Part shown: positions 45,952 through 54,661 of the stretch, one piece after another
How positions within the stretch are numbered: the stretch's first letter is position 1
Layout: each line of letters opens with the position of its first letter
Assembly (NCBI GenBank): GCA_021299735.1
Contig: JAJTEM010000003.1
Coordinates: forward strand, 1 to 64,000
Length of the DNA stretch: 64,000 nucleotides
Origin: Burkholderiales bacterium
GTDB taxonomy: Bacteria > Pseudomonadota > Gammaproteobacteria > Burkholderiales > Burkholderiaceae_B
Direction: 5' to 3'
Translations under genes and position numbers: made by a program
The notes under the pieces: model-generated
The model's database searches: none
What the model saw: the letters and a program-made list of their open reading frames with translations, nothing else
What the model was told of the DNA's origin: nothing

Positions 45952-47364
45952 TTACAGACCGTAGTACATGTCGTATTCGATGGGGTGTGGAGTCATGCGC
46001 ATGCGCTGAACTTCTTCCATCTTCAATGCAATGTAAGCATCAATCATTTCTTTGCTGAACACGCCGCCACGAGTCAAGAACTCGTTGTCAGCCTGCAACG
46101 CTTCCAAAGCCTGTTCAAGGCTGTGGCATACGGTTGGCACCAATGCGTCTTCTTCTGGTGGCAAGTCGTACAGGTTCTTGGTTGCGGCTTCACCTGGGTG
46201 AATCTTGTTCTGAACACCGTCCAGACCAGCCATCAGCAAGGCAGAGAATGCCAAGTATGGGTTGGCCATGGGGTCCGGGAAACGCGCCTCAATGCGGCGG
46301 CCCTTGGGATTGGCCACGTGTGGAATGCGAATTGAAGCAGAACGGTTCTTGGCAGAGTAAGCCAACTTCACCGGTGCTTCGTAACCTGGTACCAAACGCT
46401 TGTAGGAGTTGGTGGATGGATTGGTAATCGCGTTCAGGGCACGTGCGTGCTTGATGATACCGCCGATGTAGTACAGGGCGAAATCAGACAAACCTGCGTA
46501 GCCATTGCCAGCGAACAGGTTAACGCCGTCTTTCCATACAGACTGGTGAACGTGCATGCCTGAACCGTTGTCGCCCCACATTGGCTTGGGCATGAAAGTG
46601 GCGGTTTTGCCATAGCTGGCAGCCACGTTCCAAACGGTGTACTTCAAAATCTGTGTCCAGTCAGCGCGCTTGGTCAGCGTGGAGAACATGGTACCAATTT
46701 CGTTCTGGCCAGCGCCAGCCACTTCGTGGTGATGTACTTCAACGGGCACGCCCTGCTGTTCCAGCAACAGACACATTTCAGAACGAATGTCCTGGAAGGA
46801 ATCGGTTGGGGACACAGGGAAGTAACCACCCTTCACTGTTGGGCGGTGGGCCAGGTTACCGTGTTCGTAATCAATGCCAGTAGACCATGCAGCTTCTTCA
46901 GACTTGATCTTGAAGAAGCAACCGGACATTTGATCGTCCCAGGTCACGCTGTCGAAAATGAAGAATTCGGGTTCTGGACCGAAGTAGGCTGTATCGCCCA
47001 GGCCAGACTGCTTCAGGTAAGCTTCAGCGCGGCGTGCGATAGAACGTGGGTCGCGGTCGTAACCCTTGCCATCGGTTGGCTCGATCACGTCGCAAGTCAA
47101 AATCAGTGTGGGCTCTTCACGGAATGGGTCCATGCGAGCTGTATCAGGATCAGGCATCAACAACATGTCAGAAGCTTCAATGCCTTTCCAGCCAGCGATG
47201 GAAGAGCCGTCGAATGCATGGCCAGACTCGAACTTGTCTTCGTCAAACATTTTAACTGGCACAGACACATGCTGTTCTTTGCCTTTGGTGTCGGTGAAGC
47301 GGAAGTCAACAAACTTCACTTCATTTTCCGCAACCATCTTCATTACATCTTGGGCGGTCGCCAT
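45952..47364 (-). CDS. glnA: Glutamine synthetase, type I
   Basis: A 470-residue GSI that makes glutamine from glutamate, ammonia and ATP as a dodecamer. Motifs: [19 protein letters not shown], metal-binding [50 protein letters not shown] (latch and substrate site), [20 protein letters not shown], and the adenylylation-type NLYDLPPEE (Tyr). The ATG at 47364 has AGGAG 8 bases before it; the frame stays open upstream to 47523 only because it crosses the promoter region. Transcription is probably from a sigma-54 promoter under NtrC control. Confidence 0.98.
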   Translation of the reverse strand: MATAQDVMKMVAENEVKFVDFRFTDTKGKEQHVSVPVKMFDEDKFESGHAFDGSSIAGWKGIEASDMLLMPDPDTARMDPFREEPTLILTCDVIEPTDGKGYDRDPRSIARRAEAYLKQSGLGDTAYFGPEPEFFIFDSVTWDDQMSGCFFKIKSEEAAWSTGIDYEHGNLAHRPTVKGGYFPVSPTDSFQDIRSEMCLLLEQQGVPVEVHHHEVAGAGQNEIGTMFSTLTKRADWTQILKYTVWNVAASYGKTATFMPKPMWGDNGSGMHVHQSVWKDGVNLFAGNGYAGLSDFALYYIGGIIKHARALNAITNPSTNSYKRLVPGYEAPVKLAYSAKNRSASIRIPHVANPKGRRIEARFPDPMANPYLAFSALLMAGLDGVQNKIHPGEAATKNLYDLPPEEDALVPTVCHSLEQALEALQADNEFLTRGGVFSKEMIDAYIALKMEEVQRMRMTPHPIEYDMYYGL

Positions 47365-47506
47365 TGAAAATCTCCTGGTACGTGAGGTGGAATAGTGATT
47401 TAAAAAATGCTGGATTGAACCCGCAGAATTTAGCGAAACAATAACACGTTCGAAGTAGCTATATATGACGCTGGACGCGAATTCAATCTTCGACGTGGAG
47501 GGGTAA

Positions 47507-47522
47507 AGCAAAGACCGTACCA
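47507..47522 (-). promoter_or_regulatory. Sigma-54 promoter of glnA
   Basis: The minus strand reads TGGTACGGTCTTTGCT, which fits the -24/-12 consensus TGGCACG-N4-TTGCW with one mismatch. GG and GC are spaced as required. The start point would be near 47497, leaving a leader of about 133 bases. The NtrC sites upstream make the call strong. Confidence 0.85.
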
Positions 47523-47584
47523 CATTCAGGGTAACCTGAAATCAAGGCTCCGTTCAGGGCTGCAGATGCCAACAACAACAAAAG

Positions 47585-47621
47585 TGCACCACAATAATGC
47601 ATAACGCACCACAATAGTGCA
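47585..47621 (-). promoter_or_regulatory. Two NtrC binding sites upstream of glnA
   Basis: TGCACCACAATAATGCA (47585-47601) and CGCACCACAATAGTGCA (47605-47621) each match the NtrC palindrome TGCACCA-N3-TGGTGCA with two mismatches. Their centres are 20 bp apart (two helical turns) and lie about 96 and 116 bp upstream of the predicted start, the normal enhancer position. They may also influence the divergent rhodanese gene, whose TATAAT-like -10 is at 47636-47641. Confidence 0.82.
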
Positions 47622-47699
47622 TTGCTGTGTTTTTATATAATCGATCGCATGCTTGTATTACAATACAATCATTCTTTTAATCAATAGATTCTCGTTTTC

Positions 47700-48167
47700 A
47701 TGGCCAGCACATCACAACAATTGGTTGAGAAAGCCAAACAGTATGCGTCTGAAAAAGGACTGGGCTATCTGGGTGCCTTAAGCCCCCAAGAAGCTTGGGA
47801 ATTGCTGAACACCGATGAAAACGCGGTGCTAATTGATGTGAGAACCGACGCCGAACTGGACTGGGTTGGGCAAGTTAGCTTCTCAGAAGACCGCTCCTTT
47901 CACGTCGAATGGAACAATTACCCCGATGGAATTCGCAACCCCGACTTCATAGCCCAAATTGAGGCGCGTGTAGAAAAACACCAGCCGGTGCTATTTATTT
48001 GCCGAAGTGGGGCCAGATCGCACCATGCCGCAACCCTGGCAGCAAAGCATGGGTTTGAATTTGCAATCAATGTACTGGAAGGATTTGAAGGCGACAAAAA
48101 CGATTGTCACCAGCGTTCAAGCTTGAACGGCTGGCGTTTTCACGGTTTGCCTTGGGAACAACATTAA
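47700..48167 (+). CDS. Rhodanese-like sulfurtransferase domain protein
   Basis: A 155-residue single-domain rhodanese. The fold opens LSPQEAWELLNTDENAVLIDVRTDAEL and has the active-site loop LFICRSGARSHHAA, with Cys in C-R-S-G-A-R. The C-terminal part is NVLEGFEGDKND. Such proteins move sulfane sulfur or sense thiosulfate. It is divergent from glnA, with 335 bp between the starts that hold the glnA promoter and NtrC sites. No strong ribosome site precedes the ATG. Confidence 0.88.
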   Translation: MASTSQQLVEKAKQYASEKGLGYLGALSPQEAWELLNTDENAVLIDVRTDAELDWVGQVSFSEDRSFHVEWNNYPDGIRNPDFIAQIEARVEKHQPVLFICRSGARSHHAATLAAKHGFEFAINVLEGFEGDKNDCHQRSSLNGWRFHGLPWEQH

Positions 48168-48186
48168 GCCCGCCTGATCGCCGGGT

Positions 48187-48570
48187 TTATTGCCCAAACA
48201 AGCCAAACAACTTTCCGGCCATAAAAAAAGCGGCCAGGCAACCCAACACATGCACAAGGGCATGGCCCAGGGCCAGCAAAGGCTTGTCGAGCAACAGGTT
48301 TGCACCTTCAGCTGTAAAAGCCGAGAACGTAGTAAGTCCGCCCAAAAAACCTGTCATCAGGAACAAACCCATCGGGTTGGCTTTCAACCAAGCTGGGCCA
48401 AATGCAGCAAACAGCAGCCCCGCGATAAAACTACCGATCAGGTTCGCAACAAGCGTGCCCACCGCAAATGGCAGCCAGGCGGGCTGGGCGAGCAGCACGC
48501 CAAGCCCATAACGCCCCACACCGCCCAGGCCAGCCCCCACAAACACGGCCAGCGCATTCAATGCATTCAC
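48187..48570 (-). CDS. crcB: Fluoride efflux channel CrcB/Fluc
   Basis: A 127-residue inner-membrane protein with four helices and the Fluc marks GGVGRYGLG, GTLVANLIGSFIAGLL (with the pore Asn) and TGFLGGLTTFSAFTAEG (Phe-box and sodium site G-x-T-T-F-S). It dimerises to export fluoride. Its ATG overlaps the moaE stop (ATGA), so it is the last gene of the molybdenum-cofactor series. No fluoride riboswitch can fit ahead of it. Confidence 0.94.
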   Translation of the reverse strand: MNALNALAVFVGAGLGGVGRYGLGVLLAQPAWLPFAVGTLVANLIGSFIAGLLFAAFGPAWLKANPMGLFLMTGFLGGLTTFSAFTAEGANLLLDKPLLALGHALVHVLGCLAAFFMAGKLFGLFGQ

Positions 48571-49034
48571 TGCGCTGGCTCCCAGCGCGCTTTGGCGGAA
48601 TCATCGCTGTCGCGGGCAGAAACCCAACGCGCGCCTTCAGGCGTGTCTTCTTTTTTCCAGAAAGGCGCCTCGGTTTTCAGGTAGTCCATGATGAATTCAC
48701 AGGCCAGAAAAGCCTGTTGGCGATGCTCGCTGGTGGCAGCGGCAAACACAATTTGATCTTCAGGGTAAAGGGGCCCCACGCGGTGAATAATCATGGCGGA
48801 TGTAATTTCAAACCGCTGGTCGGCTACATTCAAAATATTCTCGAGCGCCTTCTCGGTCATGCCCGGGTAATGCTCCAGCGTCATGGCTTTTACTTTGCTG
48901 TTTTCATTGATGTCGCGCACGGTTCCAATAAAGGTAGCCACCGCACCAATTTCGGGCAAACCCTGGCGAAGCCAGCGAATTTCCTCGGCCACATCGAAAT
49001 CAGCCTCTTGAACCAACACTTTGGAACGTTTCAT
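48567..49034 (-). CDS. moaE: Molybdopterin synthase, large subunit
   Basis: A 155-residue catalytic subunit of molybdopterin synthase, which adds two sulfurs to precursor Z. Motifs: GAVATFIGTVRD, LEHYPGMTEKALENI, IIHRVGPLYPEDQIVFAAATSEHR, and the catalytic lysine region YLKTEAPFWKKE. It follows moaD by one base and overlaps crcB by 4. The C-terminus is slightly longer than in E. coli MoaE (150). Confidence 0.95.
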   Translation of the reverse strand: MKRSKVLVQEADFDVAEEIRWLRQGLPEIGAVATFIGTVRDINENSKVKAMTLEHYPGMTEKALENILNVADQRFEITSAMIIHRVGPLYPEDQIVFAAATSEHRQQAFLACEFIMDYLKTEAPFWKKEDTPEGARWVSARDSDDSAKARWEPAQ

Positions 49035-49035
49035 T

Positions 49036-49293
49036 TCACCCCCCTGTCACCGGCGGAAAAAAAGCCACCTCGGCATGCTCGCCCACTGGGGTTTCATCAT
49101 CGGCCATGTCCTGATTGACAGCAGCGCGCAAACGGCCAACCTGCGAAATGGCTTTGGCGAATTCAGGATACTGAGCACACAAATGGGCGCGCAATCCCGC
49201 CACCGTTGCCGGCGAAAATGCGGTGTTTACCTCCAAGCCGTCGCGCCCAAACTGTTCTTTCAAACTCGCGAAAAAACGTACTTTGACTTTCAT
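49036..49293 (-). CDS. moaD: Molybdopterin synthase, sulfur-carrier subunit
   Basis: An 85-residue ubiquitin-fold protein ending in the required Gly-Gly (EVAFFPPVTGG), which becomes a thiocarboxylate and donates sulfur to precursor Z in complex with MoaE. It opens MKVKVRFFASLKEQFG. The start overlaps the moeA stop by 4 bases and the stop lies one base from moaE. Confidence 0.95.
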   Translation of the reverse strand: MKVKVRFFASLKEQFGRDGLEVNTAFSPATVAGLRAHLCAQYPEFAKAISQVGRLRAAVNQDMADDETPVGEHAEVAFFPPVTGG

Positions 49294-50510
49294 TTCATTA
49301 AATCCTGATACGACACGTAATCAACCCAATCGCCAGTTTTTACTTGCTGCCCTTTGGCAAGCCTGACCAGGCCGCTGGTTCTGGCCAAGGAAGTTAAAAC
49401 ACCCGAACTTTGGTTTGCAAACAAACTTGCGCTGTTCGATTGTACATCCACCCGCAAAAACTCCTCGCGGCGGGAGTCGGGCACAAGCCAATCGAAAGCG
49501 GCCTGCACCTTTCGCACGCGCAAGCGCCAATCCACTTCACCCTCACGTTGGCCTTCCAGCAAGCCCAAAAACGGCTTCACGATTAACTGAAACGCCACAG
49601 CGCTGGAAACAGGGTTTCCGGGCAATCCAAAAAACCAGCTTTGCCCGCCACCTTGCCGGTCAATATGGCCGAATGCAATCGGCTTTCCCGGCTTCATGGC
49701 CACCTTCCAAGAGCGCAGCTGCCCTACTTTCTCTATTGCAGGTTTCACATGGTCTTCTTCACCCACTGAAACGCCGCCAGAACTGATCACAGCGTCGCAA
49801 TCGGCCAGGGATTCAAGCGCTGCGCAGGTGGCCTGAAAATTATCTGGAACAACACCAACCGACCGCACCACGGCATTCATTGTCTCAAGAAGACCGCACC
49901 ACACGTATTCATTGGAATTGTAAATTTGACCGGGCTGTAAATGCTGGCCGGGGTTTTGAAGCTCGCTGCCAGTTACCATCACGCCCACTTTCAAGCGCCT
50001 AGCCACCGCCACAGTGGCCACACCAATGGAGGCAAGCAGCCCCAGATGAACGGCATCCAACCGGGTGCCCTTGGCCAACACCACCTGCCCAGTCGAAATG
50101 TCCTCACCAGCACGCCGTATCCACTGCCCGGGCCTGGGCAAAGCGGTGAAGGTCACAGTGGCGTCTTCATTCACCACAACGTCTTCCTGCATCACCACGC
50201 AGTCTGCTCCAGGCGGAATTGGCGCACCTGTGAATATTCGCGCCACAGTGCCGGGTTGTAGAGCTTGGGGGGAGGTGCCAGCAGGCACACGCTGTGAAAC
50301 CTGAAACCTGTTGTTTGCCTGAATTTCGGCACTGCGCACCGCGTAACCATCCATGCCACTGTTGTCGTGTTGCGGCACATTCAATTCAGCAAAAACATCT
50401 TGCGCCAGCACTCGGCCCAAAGCGTGTTTCAAACCGACGGCTTCGGTGGCCAAGGCTTGCTGAGCGGCAATAGGCCACACCTGCTCAAGCAAATCATTCA
50501 AGTCAATCAT
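49290..50510 (-). CDS. moeA: Molybdopterin molybdenumtransferase
   Basis: A 406-residue enzyme that inserts molybdate into adenylylated molybdopterin. Motifs: NVPQHDNSGMDGYAVRS, ARIFTGAPIPPGADCVVMQED, VMVTGSELQNPGQ (MogA-like fold), and SSGGVSVGEEDHVKPAI, with PGKPIAFGHI and FFGLPGNPVSSAV. Its start overlaps the mobB stop by 8 bases. Confidence 0.96.
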   Translation of the reverse strand: MIDLNDLLEQVWPIAAQQALATEAVGLKHALGRVLAQDVFAELNVPQHDNSGMDGYAVRSAEIQANNRFQVSQRVPAGTSPQALQPGTVARIFTGAPIPPGADCVVMQEDVVVNEDATVTFTALPRPGQWIRRAGEDISTGQVVLAKGTRLDAVHLGLLASIGVATVAVARRLKVGVMVTGSELQNPGQHLQPGQIYNSNEYVWCGLLETMNAVVRSVGVVPDNFQATCAALESLADCDAVISSGGVSVGEEDHVKPAIEKVGQLRSWKVAMKPGKPIAFGHIDRQGGGQSWFFGLPGNPVSSAVAFQLIVKPFLGLLEGQREGEVDWRLRVRKVQAAFDWLVPDSRREEFLRVDVQSNSASLFANQSSGVLTSLARTSGLVRLAKGQQVKTGDWVDYVSYQDLMK

Positions 50511-51033
50511 TCACAAACCGTTTCAAAATAAACTGAGCGATCAAGGTTGGGTTATTCAAGGGTAGAACCGGCAAACCGCGACATTCAATTTCAGTGTCAC
50601 AGGCCACAGCAATAATATTCGGGTCTTGAGGATACAACATCGGCTTGCGATTGGCCTCCCGCCAAATTTCGATTTTGGGTATATCTGCCCGCTTGAATCC
50701 TTCAACAATCACCAGGTCGCAAGGTGAAAGCCACTTCAGTTGCTCCTCAAGTGTAGGCTCCTCCTCATCGCGCAATTCATGCATAAGTACCCAGCGTTTG
50801 TTTGCGGTAATCAGTACCTCATAGGCGCCAGCTTCTCGATGCCGGTAGGAATCTTTACCCGGCTTGTCAATGTCAAAATCGTGGTGCGCATGTTTAATGA
50901 CAGACACACGCACACCCTCGCCAATCAAAATCGGCAAGAGCTGTTCAATCAATGTGGTTTTACCCACACCGGAAAAACCGGCAAAGCCAAACACTTTGGG
51001 CACTTCAGTTTCCTTCTGACAGTTGCTTTTCAA
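50503..51033 (-). CDS. mobB: Molybdopterin-guanine dinucleotide biosynthesis protein MobB
   Basis: A 176-residue GTP-binding adapter for MobA: P-loop GFAGFSGVGKTTLIEQLLP, a conserved VIKHAHHDFDIDKPGKDSYRHREAGA, and the Walker B-like CDLVIVEGFKRADIPKIE. Its 5' end overlaps the histidine-kinase gene by 29 bases, so translation is likely coupled to it. Presence of MobB implies bis-MGD enzymes of the DMSO-reductase family in this organism. Confidence 0.95.
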   Translation of the reverse strand: MKSNCQKETEVPKVFGFAGFSGVGKTTLIEQLLPILIGEGVRVSVIKHAHHDFDIDKPGKDSYRHREAGAYEVLITANKRWVLMHELRDEEEPTLEEQLKWLSPCDLVIVEGFKRADIPKIEIWREANRKPMLYPQDPNIIAVACDTEIECRGLPVLPLNNPTLIAQFILKRFVND

Positions 51034-53176
51034 TCAACAAAAGTTGCTGACCTGTTTCTTTCAAAATATCTGCGGACGGGCGCGCCTTGCAGCGCAAAAC
51101 AATTTCAAAACACGCGCCAAATTGTGGCTCGCCCTGCGGTAACACAGGGCTTTTGGCCAACAAATCACCACCATAACGCTGCACCAGCATGCGGGAAACT
51201 GGCAAACCAATTCCGCTTCCACGACCGGCTTGCTTGCTTGTGTAGAACATTCTGAAAATAAGCTGCAGGCGATCTTTGGGAATGGCATCGCCGTTGTTTT
51301 GCACCAGAATTTGCACGGCCGGCTGCCCGTCACTTAAACAAATATCCGCAGTTTTTATCGAGATGGTGGGCCCCTCGTTCAAAGCCGCAAACTGCGCATC
51401 AAACGGCCCTTCAAGCGCATGGGTTGCATTGATCAGCAAATTCACCATCACCTGCTGCAATTCGGTTTTACTGATTTGCACCGTGTGCTGTGCAGAAAAA
51501 TCAAGCTTCAGTTGCGCACGCGCTGTATCTATCTCATTGCGCACGAACAAAATACTGTCCTGAATAATTTCGTTGACATTGATTTCTTCGGTATACGATG
51601 CATATTCATCGGGCCGGCAAAACTGCAACAACTTCTGCACAATATTGCGCATGCGGTGCAGCTGCTCATCCAGCAAACGAACGGTTTTAAAACTTTCCGG
51701 GTCGTTCAAGGTAATGCGGATCAAATCCAGATGGCCCATCATGATTGCCAGTGGGTTATTGAATTCATGTGCAATACCGGCAGTCAACTGCCCCAAGGCC
51801 GCCAGCTTTTCCGAGGCCAGCAACTGCTCTACTGCCTGATGAAGTTTCTGATTGGCCGCCTGCAAATCGGCGGTACGCTGGCGCACCCGCTCATCCAGTT
51901 GCTCATTCAAGCCCAGCAGTTCGCTGCGGCGCGCATCCAGTTGATCGAGTAGCACATCGAAATGATTGGCCAGGTCGGCAAATTCGTCTTCCCGGCGAAG
52001 ATCTCCAACACGGGCCGCCGTATCCCCACGTTCCTGCAGGCTCATGATGTAATTCATGCGGCGCAAAGGATAAAAGATTCCCGAGGTTAAGCGCACCACC
52101 ATCATGCCACCCAGTACCATGGCGGCACCCACAGCCAGCAAAAACAGAATCAGCAATTGGGTTTTTATGTTGGCATAGGGCTCCTCGAGAAAGCCCACAT
52201 AAAACATGCCAATACGGGCACCTTCCGGGCTGAGCAAAGGCGCATAGGCGGCCACATACCAGTCGTTCACCACGAAGGCGCGCTCCAGCCAAACTTCACC
52301 GCGGCCCAACACGCTTTGCCGAACCTCATCAGAAACGCGGGTGCCTAAGGCACGCGATTCTCCATCTCTGCGAACCGTGGTCGCCACACGCACATCTTCA
52401 AGAAAAATGGTGGTGGTGCCAATCGAGCCTTCCAGCAAAGTATTGGGCGAATAAATCAGGTTGTTGATCTCGTCGACCAAATTCAGGTTGCCGTTCAATA
52501 ACATGCCACCTTCCAGATAGCCCAGCATATTGCCGTTGTTGAACACCGGTTGCAAAACCTGAACAATCAAGCCCCTGTCCTCGATATTTTTTGATGAGGG
52601 ACTGGCATTGGATGTGGGAACAAGCTCCTGCACTGCATGCGAGGCCAGATCAGGAGAAATGTCCATCATTTCTTGGTTTGAAAGCAAGACAGTGTAACTA
52701 CCCGACTCCCGTAACTTCACGGACTGTTTCACCTCAGGATCAAGCATATAAGGCAAGCGTGATGGATACGAATTCACCACCATGCCAGTTGGGCTGATCA
52801 AGCGCAGGTAGGCAAAGCCAAGTCGCTCGGCCTGAGCCTGAAGGTCTTTGTTAGTAAGTTTGCCGCCTCGCTGATTCAACAAATTGCGAAGATAGGCGCT
52901 TTCAGACCAGGCCTTCAATGCTTGCAATTTGCCTTCTTGCACATGAATGAATTCTTGTTGCGCAAGCACCAGATCACTGCGTACTTTTGAGATCAGAATT
53001 TTGGTGTAAGCCGCCTGGCCTGCTGACCACACCAACATGGCGACGATTGGAACGAGGACCAGCAAGGGAATACTGGCTGTCACAACCAGTTTGGTTTTAA
53101 CAGTCCAGTGGCTGGGCCAAAAGTGCCCGCGCGGCGGAAACGGCCGCTGACCTATTCTTGGCTCCACGCCATGCAC
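51005..53176 (-). CDS. Sensor histidine kinase of an NtrC-type two-component pair
   Basis: A 723-residue membrane kinase. Helix 1 (about 30-55, LVVTASIPLLVLVPIVAMLV), large periplasmic Cache-type domain (about 60-320), helix 2 (about 325-352, LLILFLLAVGAAMVLGGMMV), HAMP (about 355-405), coiled coil, HisKA box AGIAHEFNNPLAIMMGHLDL, and HATPase with NLLINATHAL and AGRGSGIGLPVSRMLV. The second N-box/G1 region is degenerate (VQNNGDAIPKDRL). The start overlaps the regulator's stop by 25 bases and the end overlaps mobB by 29. Confidence 0.92.
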   Translation of the reverse strand: MHGVEPRIGQRPFPPRGHFWPSHWTVKTKLVVTASIPLLVLVPIVAMLVWSAGQAAYTKILISKVRSDLVLAQQEFIHVQEGKLQALKAWSESAYLRNLLNQRGGKLTNKDLQAQAERLGFAYLRLISPTGMVVNSYPSRLPYMLDPEVKQSVKLRESGSYTVLLSNQEMMDISPDLASHAVQELVPTSNASPSSKNIEDRGLIVQVLQPVFNNGNMLGYLEGGMLLNGNLNLVDEINNLIYSPNTLLEGSIGTTTIFLEDVRVATTVRRDGESRALGTRVSDEVRQSVLGRGEVWLERAFVVNDWYVAAYAPLLSPEGARIGMFYVGFLEEPYANIKTQLLILFLLAVGAAMVLGGMMVVRLTSGIFYPLRRMNYIMSLQERGDTAARVGDLRREDEFADLANHFDVLLDQLDARRSELLGLNEQLDERVRQRTADLQAANQKLHQAVEQLLASEKLAALGQLTAGIAHEFNNPLAIMMGHLDLIRITLNDPESFKTVRLLDEQLHRMRNIVQKLLQFCRPDEYASYTEEINVNEIIQDSILFVRNEIDTARAQLKLDFSAQHTVQISKTELQQVMVNLLINATHALEGPFDAQFAALNEGPTISIKTADICLSDGQPAVQILVQNNGDAIPKDRLQLIFRMFYTSKQAGRGSGIGLPVSRMLVQRYGGDLLAKSPVLPQGEPQFGACFEIVLRCKARPSADILKETGQQLLLIEKQLSEGN

Positions 53177-54564
53177 TTTCTTTCAAGTGTTTTTCGGGAT
53201 ACGCCCAAGCGGCGCGCAGCCTCGGATTTATTGCCACCGCAGGCATTCAACACTCTCAGAATATGCGCTTTTTCAACTTGCTCCAGCGATTCATCCTGCG
53301 TGTCGATTGTAGCGGTCTCTCGCTCATCCAGATCCAGATTCAATGGCAAATCTTCTTTGGGGAAATAACCTAAAATCAGGGAGCGTTCAATGAAATTTCG
53401 CAGTTCTCGCACGTTGCCTGGCCATTCGTAGGCTTGAAGGCGTGCCAGCATGTCCGGGCTAATTTTCAAGGGATCAATACGCAGCTTCTTGGCAAACACC
53501 TTGATAAAATAATTGGCCAGTAGTTCGATGTCTTCCGGGCGGCTGCGCAAAGGTGGCATTTCAATCGGCATCACCTGCAAGCGGTAATACAGGTCTTGCC
53601 GGAAGCGGCCCCGCTTTACCTCCACATCCAGGTTTACGTTGGTGGCCGCAACAATGCGCACATCCACATCCACTTCCTTCGTACTGCCAACGGGGCGAAT
53701 TCTGCGATCTTCCAGAACGCGCAGCAGCTTGGTTTGCATGCTGAGCGGCAACTCGCCAATTTCATCCAGAAACAAGGTGCCACCTTGGGCGTAATAAAAC
53801 AAACCTTGATGGGATTCATTGGCCCCGGTGAAAGCGCCCTTGGCATGGCCGAACAATTCGCTTTCAATCAATTCTGGAGAAATGGCACCACAGTTAATCG
53901 GCACAAACGGGCGCTCGCTTCGCAGGCTCATGCCGTGCAATGTGCGGGCCAATACTTCCTTGCCAGAACCCGACTCGCCGGTAAGCAACACGGTTGAATC
54001 GGTGGGTGCCACTTTGGCCACCAATTTGCGAAGCTGGCGCACTATCGGGCTTTCGCCCACCATCACCTGCTCGTTTTGCTGCAAATTAGAAACAGCCCTT
54101 TTCAGTACAAAGTTTTCACGCTTTAAACGGTTTTGATCGGCAGCGCGATCAAGCGCGTACCAAAGCTGGTCAATTCGAAAAGGCTTCTGCAAGAAATCTT
54201 GTGCACCTGCTCGCAAGGCGCCAATCGCTGTGTCCATGTCGGCATAGCCGGTGATCAAAATAACATCACCTTCATAGCCACCTTGGCGCAATTCATTCAG
54301 CCATTGAAGGCCACTTTTGCCGGGCAGGCTGACATCCAGCACAATGGTGCCGTAATCATGATTTTCAAACAGGGCTTGGGCCATTTCAACAGACCCTGCG
54401 GTGTCCACGCGGGCAAAGCGGGTTTCCAGCGCTTTTTCCAGAAAATGGCGCATGCCGGGCTCATCGTCCACCGCCAGCGCAGACAAACCTTTCCTTGGCT
54501 GGGCGTCCACGCCTTGGCCTGTAGCTACTTTGGGAAGGTCAACAGTGTTGGATTGATAGGTCAA
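53152..54564 (-). CDS. Sigma-54-dependent response regulator (NtrC family)
   Basis: A 470-residue activator: receiver (about 28-145, VDDEPGMRHFLEKAL, phospho-Asp in TIVLDVSLPGKSG, KPFRIDQLWYAL), AAA+ domain with Walker A GESGSGKE, intact sigma-54 loop GAFTGA, Walker [14 protein letters not shown] and R-finger region, and a Fis-type HTH (GGNKSEAARRLGVSRKTLERK). A TTG at 54564 starts the longest frame; a shorter start near residue 25 is possible. It controls sigma-54 promoters not identified here. It is cotranscribed with its kinase and the Mo-cofactor genes. Confidence 0.92.
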   Translation of the reverse strand: MTYQSNTVDLPKVATGQGVDAQPRKGLSALAVDDEPGMRHFLEKALETRFARVDTAGSVEMAQALFENHDYGTIVLDVSLPGKSGLQWLNELRQGGYEGDVILITGYADMDTAIGALRAGAQDFLQKPFRIDQLWYALDRAADQNRLKRENFVLKRAVSNLQQNEQVMVGESPIVRQLRKLVAKVAPTDSTVLLTGESGSGKEVLARTLHGMSLRSERPFVPINCGAISPELIESELFGHAKGAFTGANESHQGLFYYAQGGTLFLDEIGELPLSMQTKLLRVLEDRRIRPVGSTKEVDVDVRIVAATNVNLDVEVKRGRFRQDLYYRLQVMPIEMPPLRSRPEDIELLANYFIKVFAKKLRIDPLKISPDMLARLQAYEWPGNVRELRNFIERSLILGYFPKEDLPLNLDLDERETATIDTQDESLEQVEKAHILRVLNACGGNKSEAARRLGVSRKTLERKCMAWSQE

Positions 54565-54620
54565 AACAATCGCTTTGTAGGGTGATACGTACCCCTCAAT
54601 TGTTCATCATTCCGGGTAGT

Positions 54621-54653
54621 CCCGCAAGTTAGGTAAACCCTATTACTTGCGGG
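54621..54653 (-). terminator. Stem-loop between thrC and the response-regulator gene
   Basis: CCCGCAAGT (54621-54629) and ACTTGCGGG (54645-54653) are perfect inverted arms around 15 bases, 8 bp past the thrC stop. No T-run follows, so this is more likely an mRNA-stabilising or partial stop structure than a full terminator. Confidence 0.5.
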
Positions 54654-54661
54654 CTGGCGAT

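Noticed and set aside
47365-47523. Upstream in-frame extension of glnA by 53 codons
   Set aside because: It covers the sigma-54 promoter and leader, and the ATG at 47364 has a good ribosome site and the exact family N-terminus.
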